Shown here in pieces: positions 1 through 6,422 of a DNA stretch of 7,043 nucleotides. The translations under genes and the position numbers were made by a program. The notes under the pieces were generated by a model. That model was not told where the DNA came from, did not search any database, and saw nothing but the letters and a program-made list of their open reading frames with translations. Within the stretch, counting starts at the first letter, position 1, and each line of letters starts with the position of its first letter. The stretch spans positions 1 to 7,043 of the forward strand of contig JARRCQ010000084.1 of NCBI GenBank assembly GCA_029982105.1, given 5' to 3'. The stretch is from Candidatus Atribacteria bacterium. Lineage in GTDB: Bacteria > Atribacterota > Atribacteria > Atribacterales > Caldatribacteriaceae.

Positions 1-576
1 TACGATTTTATATTGCGTTTCTTGATGAATAAGATTCGCAGCAGTTTTGTAAACGACCAGTACTTTGGCCCCACCACCGCAGAAGGGGTGATGGTGGTGA
101 ATTTTCTGGAAAGGATGGGATTAATCAAAATGGAGGTAATGGCAATGGACGAAAGACTTTTTGACCCTCTGTTTAAAAAGTATGGTTCTACTTTTGAGAC
201 TCCTCTTAAAAGAGGTCTCTTCCTTCTTGGCTCTTTAACTCAGCTTCTTCTCCGAGTTCAATATAATAGAAGAGAGTCAACACCACCTTTCTTAAAGAAT
301 CTCAAAGGGTTGAGGATGGATGAGCGAGACTTTTTAGGGTTACTTCCCCGGGTAGAAAATAAGCTGCAGGAATATGATTCTTTTGACCAGGGGAAACAGA
401 AATTAGCCAGAGAAGCGGCTCACTATCTTTTAGAAGCTGGAAATAACTGGAAGATGTCCACCGATGAAATGAACTTCTATTTCGTAGCTGGGATGAATCT
501 CCTTTCTGAAGTTATTCCTTTTATTTATCCCGAAAAAAGTGAGAAAGAAAAAATTCTGGTAGAGGAGGATATTTGA
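1..576 (+). CDS. cas8b: Cas8b (Csh1/TM1802 family), large subunit of type I-B Cascade, C-terminal part only
   Basis: The reading frame is open from the first base of the window, so the gene begins upstream; 191 residues of its C-terminal end are visible. In type I-B the Cas8b large subunit recognises the PAM and helps recruit Cas3 to the target-bound complex. Assignment rests on the C-terminal sequence pattern of the TM1802/Csh1 family (KRGLFLLGSL near residue 72 of the fragment, LLEAGNNWKMS near 144, FYFVAGMNL near 161) and on its place directly before cas7-cas5-cas3. The segment looks almost wholly alpha-helical, as expected of the Cas8 C-terminal bundle. The TGA stop lies one base before the cas7 ATG. 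The N-terminal part, which normally carries PAM-contacting elements and sometimes zinc-binding cysteines, cannot be judged here. The 3' portion probably also encodes Cas11b from an internal start (separate entry). Confidence 0.88.
   Translation, partial: YDFILRFLMNKIRSSFVNDQYFGPTTAEGVMVVNFLERMGLIKMEVMAMDERLFDPLFKKYGSTFETPLKRGLFLLGSLTQLLLRVQYNRRESTPPFLKNLKGLRMDERDFLGLLPRVENKLQEYDSFDQGKQKLAREAAHYLLEAGNNWKMSTDEMNFYFVAGMNLLSEVIPFIYPEKSEKEKILVEEDI
132..137 (+). promoter_or_regulatory. Internal Shine-Dalgarno site inside cas8b, for Cas11b
   Basis: A full GGAGGT sits inside the cas8b reading frame. Seven bases separate it from an in-frame ATG at 145. The nearer ATG at 139 is only one base away, too close to be used with this site. 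No other in-frame ATG or GTG in the visible part of cas8b has so good a site. Confidence 0.6.
145..576 (+). CDS. cas11b: Probable Cas11b small subunit, translated from an internal start within cas8b
   Basis: This is the in-frame 3' part of cas8b beginning at ATG 145 (MDERLFDPLFKKYG...), giving 143 residues. Internal translation of a small subunit from the 3' end of the large-subunit gene is established for types I-B, I-C and I-D; the product, Cas11, lines the belly of Cascade and stabilises the R-loop. Seen here are a GGAGGT seven bases upstream of the ATG, a product length in the usual Cas11 range, and a helix-rich sequence with leucine-rich stretches (for example GLFLLGSLTQLLLRVQ). It shares the stop codon of cas8b. 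No separate small-subunit gene is visible in the window, which fits this arrangement. That the internal start is used is inference; a chance GGAGGT in an A/G-rich gene is the alternative. Confidence 0.6.
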   Translation: MDERLFDPLFKKYGSTFETPLKRGLFLLGSLTQLLLRVQYNRRESTPPFLKNLKGLRMDERDFLGLLPRVENKLQEYDSFDQGKQKLAREAAHYLLEAGNNWKMSTDEMNFYFVAGMNLLSEVIPFIYPEKSEKEKILVEEDI

Positions 577-577
577 G

Positions 578-1486
578 ATGGATGTTATTCAAAACCGTTC
601 GGAAATTCTTTTTCTTTACGATGTTACTAACGCTAACCCCAATGGTGACCCGGTAGATGAGAATAAACCCAGAATTGATGAGGAAACCGGGATTAATCTG
701 GTCTCTGATGTCAGGTTGAAGAGGACTATCAGAGACTATCTTTACGATTACCTGGGAAAAGAGGTTTTTGTACGGGAAATAAGGGATAACAATAGTAATT
801 TGAAAACTAAGGAAGACCGGCTCAAAGATTTTAATTCTCATCAGGATTTGATAGAGAAATGCATTGATATCCGGCTCTTTGGAGCTACCACTGCAGTAAA
901 AGAGCAGACTATGGCTCTCACCGGTCCTGTTCAGTTCAAGTACGGAAGGTCTCTCCATCGAGTAGACTTAACCTATGTGAAAGGTACTACCGTGATGCCT
1001 TCTCAAGCTGATAAAAAACAAGGCACTTTCACCGAGAGATATATCCTTCCTTATTCTTTAATCGCCTTTTGGGGAGTGGTTAATGAAAAAGCAGCTCAAG
1101 CTCAAAACCTTCCTTTAACCGATGAGGATGTCGATTTAATGATGGAAGCCATCTGGAATGGCACTAAAAACCTCATCTCTGGCTCTAAATTCGGACAAAT
1201 TCCCCGTTTTCTCTTACAGATAATCTATAAAGGAGGAAATTTCTATATCGGAGAGCTGGATAAACGCATAGCTATCCAGACTGAAAAAGAAGAAGAAAAA
1301 ATCAGGGACATTTCCGAATTTCAGGTGGAAATTTCTCCCTTGATTAAAGCTTTGCAGGAGAACCAGGATAAAATTAAAGAGTTGAGGATAAAAGCTGATG
1401 ACCGGATAATCCTGGCTAAAAATGGAGAGCCAGTGGGGGTGGAAAGTGCTTTCTCAGGGTTGCCGACTGCATCCTTTCCTTTTTAG
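578..1486 (+). CDS. cas7: Cas7 (Csh2 family), backbone subunit of type I-B Cascade
   Basis: This 302-residue protein is the RAMP-fold subunit that polymerises along the crRNA spacer and forms the backbone of the surveillance complex. Family marks are the N-terminal NANPNGDP motif (residues 18-25) after the first beta strand, SDVRLKRTIRDYL (43-55), IRLFGATT (98-105) and TGPVQFKYGRS (115-125), all typical of Csh2/Cas7b. The length matches the family. The ATG start has GGAGG at 564-568, nine bases away, and follows the cas8b stop after one base, so translation is probably coupled. Cas7 is needed in several copies per complex, and this strong ribosome site is consistent with that. No truncation or frameshift is seen. 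Confidence 0.95.
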   Translation: MDVIQNRSEILFLYDVTNANPNGDPVDENKPRIDEETGINLVSDVRLKRTIRDYLYDYLGKEVFVREIRDNNSNLKTKEDRLKDFNSHQDLIEKCIDIRLFGATTAVKEQTMALTGPVQFKYGRSLHRVDLTYVKGTTVMPSQADKKQGTFTERYILPYSLIAFWGVVNEKAAQAQNLPLTDEDVDLMMEAIWNGTKNLISGSKFGQIPRFLLQIIYKGGNFYIGELDKRIAIQTEKEEEKIRDISEFQVEISPLIKALQENQDKIKELRIKADDRIILAKNGEPVGVESAFSGLPTASFPF

Positions 1487-1500
1487 CAGGTGAGTAGCTA

Positions 1501-2220
1501 ATGAAAGTCCTGGTTTTTGATATTTATGGTGATTTAGCTCACTTTCGGAAATTTTATACCACATCCTCTCCTTTGACTTTCCCTTTCCCCCCTCCTTCTA
1601 CGATTAAGGGGATGCTGGGAGCTATAGTTGGAGTGGACAAAAAAGATTACCTCCGGGTCTTCTCTAGCGACTACTGTAAAGTTGGTCTTCAAATCCTGAA
1701 ACCGGTCAAAAAAATTCGCTTGGGTCTTAACCATATAAACACCAAGCAAAACTACTGGATACCGACTAAAAGAGGAAGTCATGGAGCAAGAACTCCAATC
1801 CGGGCTGAATTTGTAAAAGACCCCGGTTATCGATTGTATATTTCTCACCAGGATCAGGCAATTTTTGAAGACCTGGTGAGAAAAGTTAAAAACCATGAGG
1901 CAGTTTTTACCCCTTCTTTGGGTTTGAGTGAGCTTCTGGCCGATTTCCGCTATCAAAAGGTAATAGAGGTAGAAGAAAGAGAAGAAGAAAGGGTAGCAGA
2001 TTTGGTTACCGTCGTTCCCCTTCCTTATCTGGAGGGTCTACGGATAAATTTTGAAAAAGGGAAGAAATATTTTAAAGAGAGAATCCCTGTTCGGATGAAC
2101 GAAGAGAGGGTAGTAGAAGAATATCAAGAAGTTATCTTTGAATCCGAAGGCAAACCTATCCAGGCTGAAACCCGGAAGAGCTGGGAAGGTGAGGAGAGTG
2201 GAGGACTTCTCTTTTTCTAA
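1501..2220 (+). CDS. cas5: Cas5 (Cas5h/Cas5b family), crRNA 5'-handle cap of type I-B Cascade
   Basis: A 239-residue RAMP-superfamily protein. In type I-B, Cas5 caps the 5' handle of the crRNA and contacts Cas8b and the first Cas7. The diagnostic part is the N-terminal PFPPPSTIKGMLGAIVG (residues 28-44), a Cas5 hallmark, after the first strand VFDIYGDLAHFRKFYTT. The C-terminus ends in GGLLFF, as often seen in this family. The ATG lies 14 bases after the cas7 stop with AGGTGA at 1488-1493, seven bases away. The last 23 bases overlap the proposed start of cas3. Cas5 acts as the processing nuclease in type I-C; in I-B that role normally belongs to Cas6, and nothing here suggests otherwise. Confidence 0.94.
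   Translation: MKVLVFDIYGDLAHFRKFYTTSSPLTFPFPPPSTIKGMLGAIVGVDKKDYLRVFSSDYCKVGLQILKPVKKIRLGLNHINTKQNYWIPTKRGSHGARTPIRAEFVKDPGYRLYISHQDQAIFEDLVRKVKNHEAVFTPSLGLSELLADFRYQKVIEVEEREEERVADLVTVVPLPYLEGLRINFEKGKKYFKERIPVRMNEERVVEEYQEVIFESEGKPIQAETRKSWEGEESGGLLFF
2186..2195 (+). promoter_or_regulatory. Shine-Dalgarno site that fixes the cas3 start at GTG 2198
   Basis: AAGGTGAGGA, close to the full anti-16S complement, lies inside the end of cas5. AAGGTGA leaves five bases to an in-frame GTG at 2198. The longer reading frame from TTG 2138 has no comparable site, and its extra 20 residues have no counterpart that I recognise in Cas3. Confidence 0.7.
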
Positions 2221-4540
2221 TCTTTATTCTCACCCCGGTAAATATTTAGAAGAGCACTTAATCCGGGTGGCTAAAATGGCGCTGACCAATTGGGAAGCTA
2301 TTCCGATAACTGTTCTGGGAGGATTTTCTAAAAGTGATTTGACCAGGTTAGTCAAAATCTGTGGCTTAGCTCATGACCTGGGTAAATCTACTAATTCTTT
2401 TCAGAAATACCTTCTTTCAGAAAATACCGGAAAATCTAAGGAAACTCGTCATTCTCTGCTCTCGGCAATAGCTACTTTTTTCTTGATTGAAGATGAATTT
2501 CGAGAAGTAACCCATTTACCCCCAGACCAAAAAAAGCTCTTAGCTTTTGTGGGATTTCTGGCGGTTAAAAGACATCACGGAAATCTGGAAGATGTTTTAA
2601 CTGAATCCTTTCTGGATACCAAAGAAGAAGAACTTCTTTTAAAACAAATAGAAGACATAGACGCAGACCGGCTTTCTATACTGGTAGAAAAGTTGAAAAA
2701 CTCCGGTCTTCCATCAGACATCACCAGAGACTCCTGGTCGGGATGGGTAGAAGCTTTCCCTTTAGAGCTGATAAAGATGAGAAGGACATTGCGCCAGCTG
2801 GGGCGGGAAAATAATCTCAGCTGGTATTTATTGACCAATTTAGTATTTTCTCTCTTGATTGATGCCGATAAAAGTGAAGTAACTGTGGGCGAGCTATCCA
2901 GAAAAGAAGTAGGTATTCCCCCTTCTATAGTAGGTGAGTATAAATCTACTCTAAAGAGAGGAGAAACCTACTTAAACCAGTTAAGAGAAGAGGCTTACCA
3001 GGAAGTAATTAATCAGGACATAGATTTGACTACCCGATTTTTTAGTCTGGACCTTCCCACCGGGCTGGGGAAGACTTTTACCTCTTTTGCCTTTGCCTTG
3101 AGGCTTCGAGAAAAGATAAAAGAAGAAAAAGGTTACACTCCTCGTATTATATATTCCCTCCCCTTTTTAAGTATTATTGAGCAAAATGCCGACCAGATAG
3201 AGAAAATTTTGAAAAATAGTGGCCTGATAGTAGATAGCTCTATAATCTTGAAGCACCATCATTTATCGGATATTTACTATCAGGAAGACACAAAAGAGTT
3301 TGAACCTGACCAGGCCAAGATTTTAATAGAGGGATGGAATGCCGAAATTGTCATTACTACTTTTGTTCAGCTTTTCCATAGCTTGATTTCCCATCGAAAC
3401 TCCACCCTGCGTAAACTCCACCGGTTAGCAGGTTCCATTATCATCTTAGACGAAGTCCAGTCTATCCCTTTTAAATATTGGTTGCTTTTGAGAGAAGTTT
3501 TCCAGCAACTGACTTCATCCTTCAACACCTATATAATATTGGTGACTGCCACTCAACCTTTGATTGTAGAAAGAGGGCAAATGTTTCCTCTGGTTGACCC
3601 CCAGAAGTATTTCCCCCGGGTCAATCGAGTTACTATCCGCTCCGATATAGAGCAAGGTATGACCATAGAAGAGCTGGTTGACTATCTGACTATAAAAGAA
3701 GACCAGAGCTATCTTTTCATTATGAACACCATAAATGCTGCTACTGCGCTCTATCAGTTGATGAAGAAAAAAGTCAAGGATAAAATAATCTACCTTTCTA
3801 CCCATGTTGTTCCCTGGGAACGTTTAGAGCGAATAAAAGCACTACAGGAGAAAAAATTTCGCTTGGCTGTTACCACTCAGCTGGTAGAAGCAGGAGTGGA
3901 CATAGATTTTGATGTAGTTTACCGGGACATCGCTCCTTTGGATTCTCTAATCCAATCTGCTGGAAGGTGTAACCGGAACTGGGACAAAGAGAAGGGGCTG
4001 GTAAACATAGTCCGCTTACAAGATAATAAACGTGCCTATTCTTCTTATATCTATGATTCTTTGCTTCTCCGGGAAACCGAAAAGATTCTTCTTAGAAATA
4101 ACGTTCTTTATGAACAAGATTTATTTGAGATGGTAGAAGATTATTTTCACCTGTTGCAAAATAAGAAATCGAGTGATGATTCGAGAAAGCTACTGGAAGC
4201 TGTTTATCGATTAAAATACACCAGCAATGACCAGCAGGTAGGGATAGCGGATTTTCAACTGATTGAAGAAGATTATCCCAAATTAGACGTTTTCCTGGAA
4301 ATAAACCAGGAAGCCCAGGAAGTCTGGAATACCTTTTTAGAAATCAAAGAAATAAAAGACCTGTGGCAAAGGCGTCTGGCATTTGATAAAATAAAAGGCG
4401 ATTTTTACCAATTCGTCGTTTCAGTACCAATAAATGTAGAAAATCTTCCCCCTGAAGTTTCCGGCTTTCGCTATGTTAACAATAACAGTCTTTCTGATTT
4501 CTATGACCCCGACACTGGCTTCAAATTAAAGGGAGGGTAA
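2198..4540 (+). CDS. cas3: Cas3, HD nuclease fused to superfamily 2 helicase (type I-B)
   Basis: Cas3 is the effector nuclease-helicase recruited to target-bound Cascade; it nicks and processively degrades the displaced strand. From the GTG start it has 780 residues. The N-terminal HD domain shows H20, H59-D60 (GLAHDLGK), H85, H126-H127 (KRHHGN) and D222 (LLIDADKS), so its metal-binding set looks complete. The helicase domain shows Walker A DLPTGLGKT (K292), Walker B DEVQ (418-421), motif III VTATQP (449-454), LVEAGVDID (562-570) and motif VI QSAGRCNR (586-593). A smaller C-terminal domain follows. The start overlaps cas5 by 23 bases, and the stop lies five bases before the proposed cas4 start. 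A single intact gene combines HD and helicase (not split Cas3'/Cas3''). All key residues are present, so it is probably active. Confidence 0.96.
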   Translation: MEDFSFSNLYSHPGKYLEEHLIRVAKMALTNWEAIPITVLGGFSKSDLTRLVKICGLAHDLGKSTNSFQKYLLSENTGKSKETRHSLLSAIATFFLIEDEFREVTHLPPDQKKLLAFVGFLAVKRHHGNLEDVLTESFLDTKEEELLLKQIEDIDADRLSILVEKLKNSGLPSDITRDSWSGWVEAFPLELIKMRRTLRQLGRENNLSWYLLTNLVFSLLIDADKSEVTVGELSRKEVGIPPSIVGEYKSTLKRGETYLNQLREEAYQEVINQDIDLTTRFFSLDLPTGLGKTFTSFAFALRLREKIKEEKGYTPRIIYSLPFLSIIEQNADQIEKILKNSGLIVDSSIILKHHHLSDIYYQEDTKEFEPDQAKILIEGWNAEIVITTFVQLFHSLISHRNSTLRKLHRLAGSIIILDEVQSIPFKYWLLLREVFQQLTSSFNTYIILVTATQPLIVERGQMFPLVDPQKYFPRVNRVTIRSDIEQGMTIEELVDYLTIKEDQSYLFIMNTINAATALYQLMKKKVKDKIIYLSTHVVPWERLERIKALQEKKFRLAVTTQLVEAGVDIDFDVVYRDIAPLDSLIQSAGRCNRNWDKEKGLVNIVRLQDNKRAYSSYIYDSLLLRETEKILLRNNVLYEQDLFEMVEDYFHLLQNKKSSDDSRKLLEAVYRLKYTSNDQQVGIADFQLIEEDYPKLDVFLEINQEAQEVWNTFLEIKEIKDLWQRRLAFDKIKGDFYQFVVSVPINVENLPPEVSGFRYVNNNSLSDFYDPDTGFKLKGG
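4532..4536 (+). promoter_or_regulatory. Shine-Dalgarno site at the end of cas3, for cas4
   Basis: GGAGG, in a longer GGGAGGG, lies just before the cas3 TAA. An initiation codon is expected 5-10 bases downstream. No ATG, GTG or TTG in the cas4 frame exists there; the in-frame codon at normal spacing (nine bases) is ACG 4546. The site is therefore the main evidence for where cas4 begins. Confidence 0.55.
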
Positions 4541-4545
4541 GCTAT

Positions 4546-5046
4546 ACGGTAGACGGTGATGTATCGGGAACTCTGATTCAGAGCTACTCTATTTGCCAAA
4601 GACAACTATGGCTTATGGCTCATCAAATCACCCCTGACCAGGATAATTCCTATCTGGAAATAGGTAGGTTTTTAGACTCGGAAAGCTATGACCGGGATAA
4701 GAAAAAAATCCACTTTGAAAATGTTGTTTTAGACTTAGTTCAAACTAAACAAGGGAATGTAGTGGTGGGAGAAATAAAGAAAACCTCCAAAGCTGAAGAA
4801 AGCGCCAAATTGCAACTGGCTTTTTACCTTTACCGATTGCGAGAGAGTGGCATCACCTCAGAGGGAGTTTTACTTTTCCCTCAAGAAAGAAAAAGAATAA
4901 AAGTAGATTTAACTCCAGAATTAGAGGAAAAAATTAAAAATGTCATAGAGGATATAAAAAGAATAATTGCTCTGCCTTCTTCTCCACCTCCTCGAAAAAT
5001 AAAATTTTGCACCAATTGTGCCTATCGGGAGTTTTGCTGGGCATGA
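4546..5046 (+). CDS. cas4: Cas4, RecB-like Fe-S nuclease for spacer acquisition, with a non-canonical (ACG) or damaged start
   Basis: Cas4 works with Cas1-Cas2 to check the PAM and trim prespacers. From ACG 4546 the protein has 166 residues, the usual size. It carries the four Fe-S cysteines: C17 (IQSYSICQRQLWL), then C155, C158 and C164 (CTNCAYREFC). Nuclease residues are H56, D63 (VVLDL), E76 and K78 (GEIKKT) and the QxxxY pair Q90/Y94. The first ATG in frame, at 4615, would lose 23 residues including C17 and the conserved GTLIQSY, so it cannot be the ancestral start. The frame is open back to 4507, but no ATG, GTG or TTG lies between there and 4615. Use of ACG, a T-to-C change from ATG, a small indel near ATG 4559, or frameshifting from cas3 are the options. 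The stop overlaps the cas1 ATG by four bases (ATGA). Confidence 0.88.
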   Translation, partial: TVDGDVSGTLIQSYSICQRQLWLMAHQITPDQDNSYLEIGRFLDSESYDRDKKKIHFENVVLDLVQTKQGNVVVGEIKKTSKAEESAKLQLAFYLYRLRESGITSEGVLLFPQERKRIKVDLTPELEEKIKNVIEDIKRIIALPSSPPPRKIKFCTNCAYREFCWA

Positions 5047-6038
5047 GCGAGAGCATTTACATTTTCTCCAGTGGTAAACTGGAGCGCAAACAGAACACCA
5101 TTTATTTTGAAGATAGTGAAGGAGGGCGAAAATATGTCCCTATCGAGAATACTCGAGAAATTCATATCTTTGGAGAAGTATCTCTCAATAAAGAAATACT
5201 CGAATATCTTTCTCAAAACGAGATATTACTCCATTTTTATAATTACTACGGTTATTACTCCGGGAGCTTTTACCCCCGGGAGCACTACAACTCTGGATAT
5301 CTCATCTTGAAACAGGCAGAGCATTATTTAGATGAAGCAAAACGGTTAACATTAGCCAAGAGCTTCGTTCGAGGTGCTCTTCAGAATATGGAAAAAGTCT
5401 TGAGCTATTATGACAATCGAGGAGTTGAATTATCACCGTTAATAGAAAAGATAAATTACTTCTCTCGATCGGCAGAGGAACAGGAAACAGTTGAATCATT
5501 AATGGCTATAGAAGGGAATGCCCGGCAGATTTACTATTCTTCTTTTGACTCTATAGTGCAGGACGAAGATTTTAATCTGGAAAGCCGGACCAAAAGACCA
5601 CCAGGAAATAGAATGAATGCTCTTATCAGTTTTGGTAATTCTCTGCTTTACACTATTGTATTATCCGAAATTTACAAAACCCATCTGGACCCCCGGATTG
5701 GATACCTGCACACCACTAACTTTCGAAGATTTACCTTGAATTTAGACGTAGCTGAAATCTTTAAACCCATATTGGTTGACCGGACTATTTTTTACCTGTT
5801 AAACAAAAAAATGATAGGTCCGGAGAATTTTGATGAACGAGTAGGGGGAATATATTTGGATGAGTCTGGCCGACGAGCTTTCGTAGAAAGATTTGAGGAG
5901 AGATTAAAAACTACTATCAATCACAGTAAAGTAGAAAAACAGGTTTCTTACCGGAGGCTCATTCGGCTGGAATTATATAAACTGGAAAAACACTTTATGG
6001 GAGAGGAAAATTACACTCCCTTTGGAGCTGAATGGTAA
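5043..6038 (+). CDS. cas1: Cas1, CRISPR integrase
   Basis: Cas1 with Cas2 forms the integrase that inserts prespacers at the leader-repeat junction. The 331-residue protein has the N-terminal beta-rich domain and the helical catalytic domain. Metal ligands are visible: E157 in AIEGNARQIYY, H223 in GYLHTTNFRR, and E238 (with D235) in NLDVAEIFKP. The family segment NRMNALISFGNSLLY is at 189-203. I chose ATG 5043 because it overlaps the cas4 stop as ATGA, and because MSESIYIFSSGKLERK is a typical Cas1 N-terminus; the in-frame TTG at 5007 would add residues that only reflect the cas4 cysteine region in another frame. GGGAG lies 11 bases upstream, so initiation probably depends on coupling to cas4. 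No defect is seen. Confidence 0.95.
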   Translation: MSESIYIFSSGKLERKQNTIYFEDSEGGRKYVPIENTREIHIFGEVSLNKEILEYLSQNEILLHFYNYYGYYSGSFYPREHYNSGYLILKQAEHYLDEAKRLTLAKSFVRGALQNMEKVLSYYDNRGVELSPLIEKINYFSRSAEEQETVESLMAIEGNARQIYYSSFDSIVQDEDFNLESRTKRPPGNRMNALISFGNSLLYTIVLSEIYKTHLDPRIGYLHTTNFRRFTLNLDVAEIFKPILVDRTIFYLLNKKMIGPENFDERVGGIYLDESGRRAFVERFEERLKTTINHSKVEKQVSYRRLIRLELYKLEKHFMGEENYTPFGAEW

Positions 6039-6039
6039 A

Positions 6040-6303
6040 GTGTTTGTCATTATGGTTTATGATGTAAATCAAAGTAGAGTAACCAAAGTTTTAAATACTG
6101 CTCGGAAGTATCTGAACTGGGTGCAAAACTCAGTTTTAGAAGGAGAACTCACCGATGCTAAATACGAAAAGCTCAAAGCAGAAGTTACCAAAAAGATAAA
6201 ACCTGAAGAAGACTCGGTAATCTTCTACATTTTACGCACCACTCGTTATACTGAACGAGAAATAATGGGTGTAAAAAAAGGTGGTCACCAGACGATCATC
6301 TAA
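6040..6303 (+). CDS. cas2: Cas2, structural partner of Cas1 in the spacer integration complex
   Basis: Cas2 is a small ferredoxin-fold dimer that bridges two Cas1 dimers and holds the prespacer. From GTG 6040 it has 87 residues, the usual length. The N-terminal strand FVIMVYDVN carries the conserved Asp (D8), and KYLNWVQNSVLEGELT (about 23-38) is a strong family match. I prefer GTG 6040 because Cas2 proteins begin one or two residues before this strand, and it lies one base after the cas1 TAA. GGAG at 6024-6027 is 12 bases away, rather far, so translation may be coupled to cas1. The in-frame TTG at 6022 would add MELNGK and overlap cas1 by 17 bases; it cannot be excluded. It is the last gene before the leader. 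Confidence 0.93.
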   Translation: MFVIMVYDVNQSRVTKVLNTARKYLNWVQNSVLEGELTDAKYEKLKAEVTKKIKPEEDSVIFYILRTTRYTEREIMGVKKGGHQTII

Positions 6304-6310
6304 ATTTTTC

Positions 6311-6348
6311 GTCGATGTCCAATAGCGCAAAAACCCCCGGGGATCGAC
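6311..6348 (+). repeat. Inverted repeat just downstream of cas2, enclosing GCGCAAAAACCCCC
   Basis: GTCGAT at 6311-6316 is the reverse complement of ATCGAC at 6343-6348. As RNA the arms extend to ten positions (6311-6320 with 6339-6348) with one mismatch and one G-U pair, closing an 18-base loop. A perfect 8-base palindrome, CCCCGGGG, spans 6335-6342. It begins seven bases after the cas2 stop. It could be a 3' end structure of the cas mRNA or a protein-binding site in the leader. It lacks a T-run directly after the stem, so it is not a typical intrinsic terminator. Confidence 0.6.
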
Positions 6349-6353
6349 AGAAA

Positions 6354-6373
6354 GGAAAAAATTTATTTTTTCC
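6354..6373 (+). repeat. A/T-rich perfect hairpin: upstream promoter element or weak terminator
   Basis: Arms GGAAAAAA (6354-6361) and TTTTTTCC (6366-6373) pair perfectly around the four-base loop TTTA. The tract ends two bases before the -35 box, where an UP element would lie. In RNA the 3' arm is U-rich, so weak termination of cas read-through is also possible. Neither role is proven; the pairing is directly visible. Confidence 0.4.
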
Positions 6374-6375
6374 GC

Positions 6376-6404
6376 TTGACAAAAGGAGAACAATGATTTT
6401 TAAT
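6376..6404 (+). promoter_or_regulatory. Promoter for pre-crRNA transcription
   Basis: TTGACA (6376-6381, perfect -35) is followed by exactly 17 bases and TTTAAT (6399-6404, five of six matches to TATAAT). The predicted start lies near 6411, giving about 62 bases of leader RNA before repeat 1. It points into the array, and an A/T-rich tract lies just upstream. Confidence 0.7.
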
Positions 6405-6410
6405 AGCTTC

Positions 6411-6422
6411 AGGTGCGCACCT
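6411..6422 (+). promoter_or_regulatory. 12-base perfect palindrome at the predicted transcription start of the array
   Basis: AGGTGCGCACCT is its own reverse complement. With one extra T on the right it extends to TTC-AGGTGC / GCACCT-T-GAA. It covers the predicted start site, where a dimeric repressor or a 5'-end hairpin would affect pre-crRNA output. Its function is inferred from position only. Confidence 0.4.

Noticed and set aside
521..958. 145-codon open frame on the minus strand across the cas8b-cas7 junction
   Set aside because: It is antisense to well-supported genes, crosses the cas8b-cas7 boundary, and its product has no family features. It reflects codon bias of the real strand.
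1534..1956. 140-codon open frame on the minus strand inside cas5
   Set aside because: It lies fully antisense to cas5, and the protein shows no domain pattern.
2138..2197. TTG 2138 as the cas3 start
   Set aside because: It adds 20 residues read within cas5 in another frame and has no good ribosome site; GTG 2198 has AAGGTGAGGA directly upstream.
4615..5046. ATG 4615 as the cas4 start
   Set aside because: It removes GTLIQSY and the first Fe-S cysteine, which are encoded in frame just upstream, and has no Shine-Dalgarno site at proper spacing.
5071..5310. 79-codon open frame in another + frame inside cas1
   Set aside because: It overlaps the conserved N-terminal domain of cas1, and its Thr/Ser/Ile-rich product resembles no known family.
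6311..6373. Classic intrinsic terminator after cas2
   Set aside because: The G/C-rich stem is not followed directly by a T-run, and the stem next to the T-run is almost all A/T. Termination here is possible but not supported as a standard terminator.
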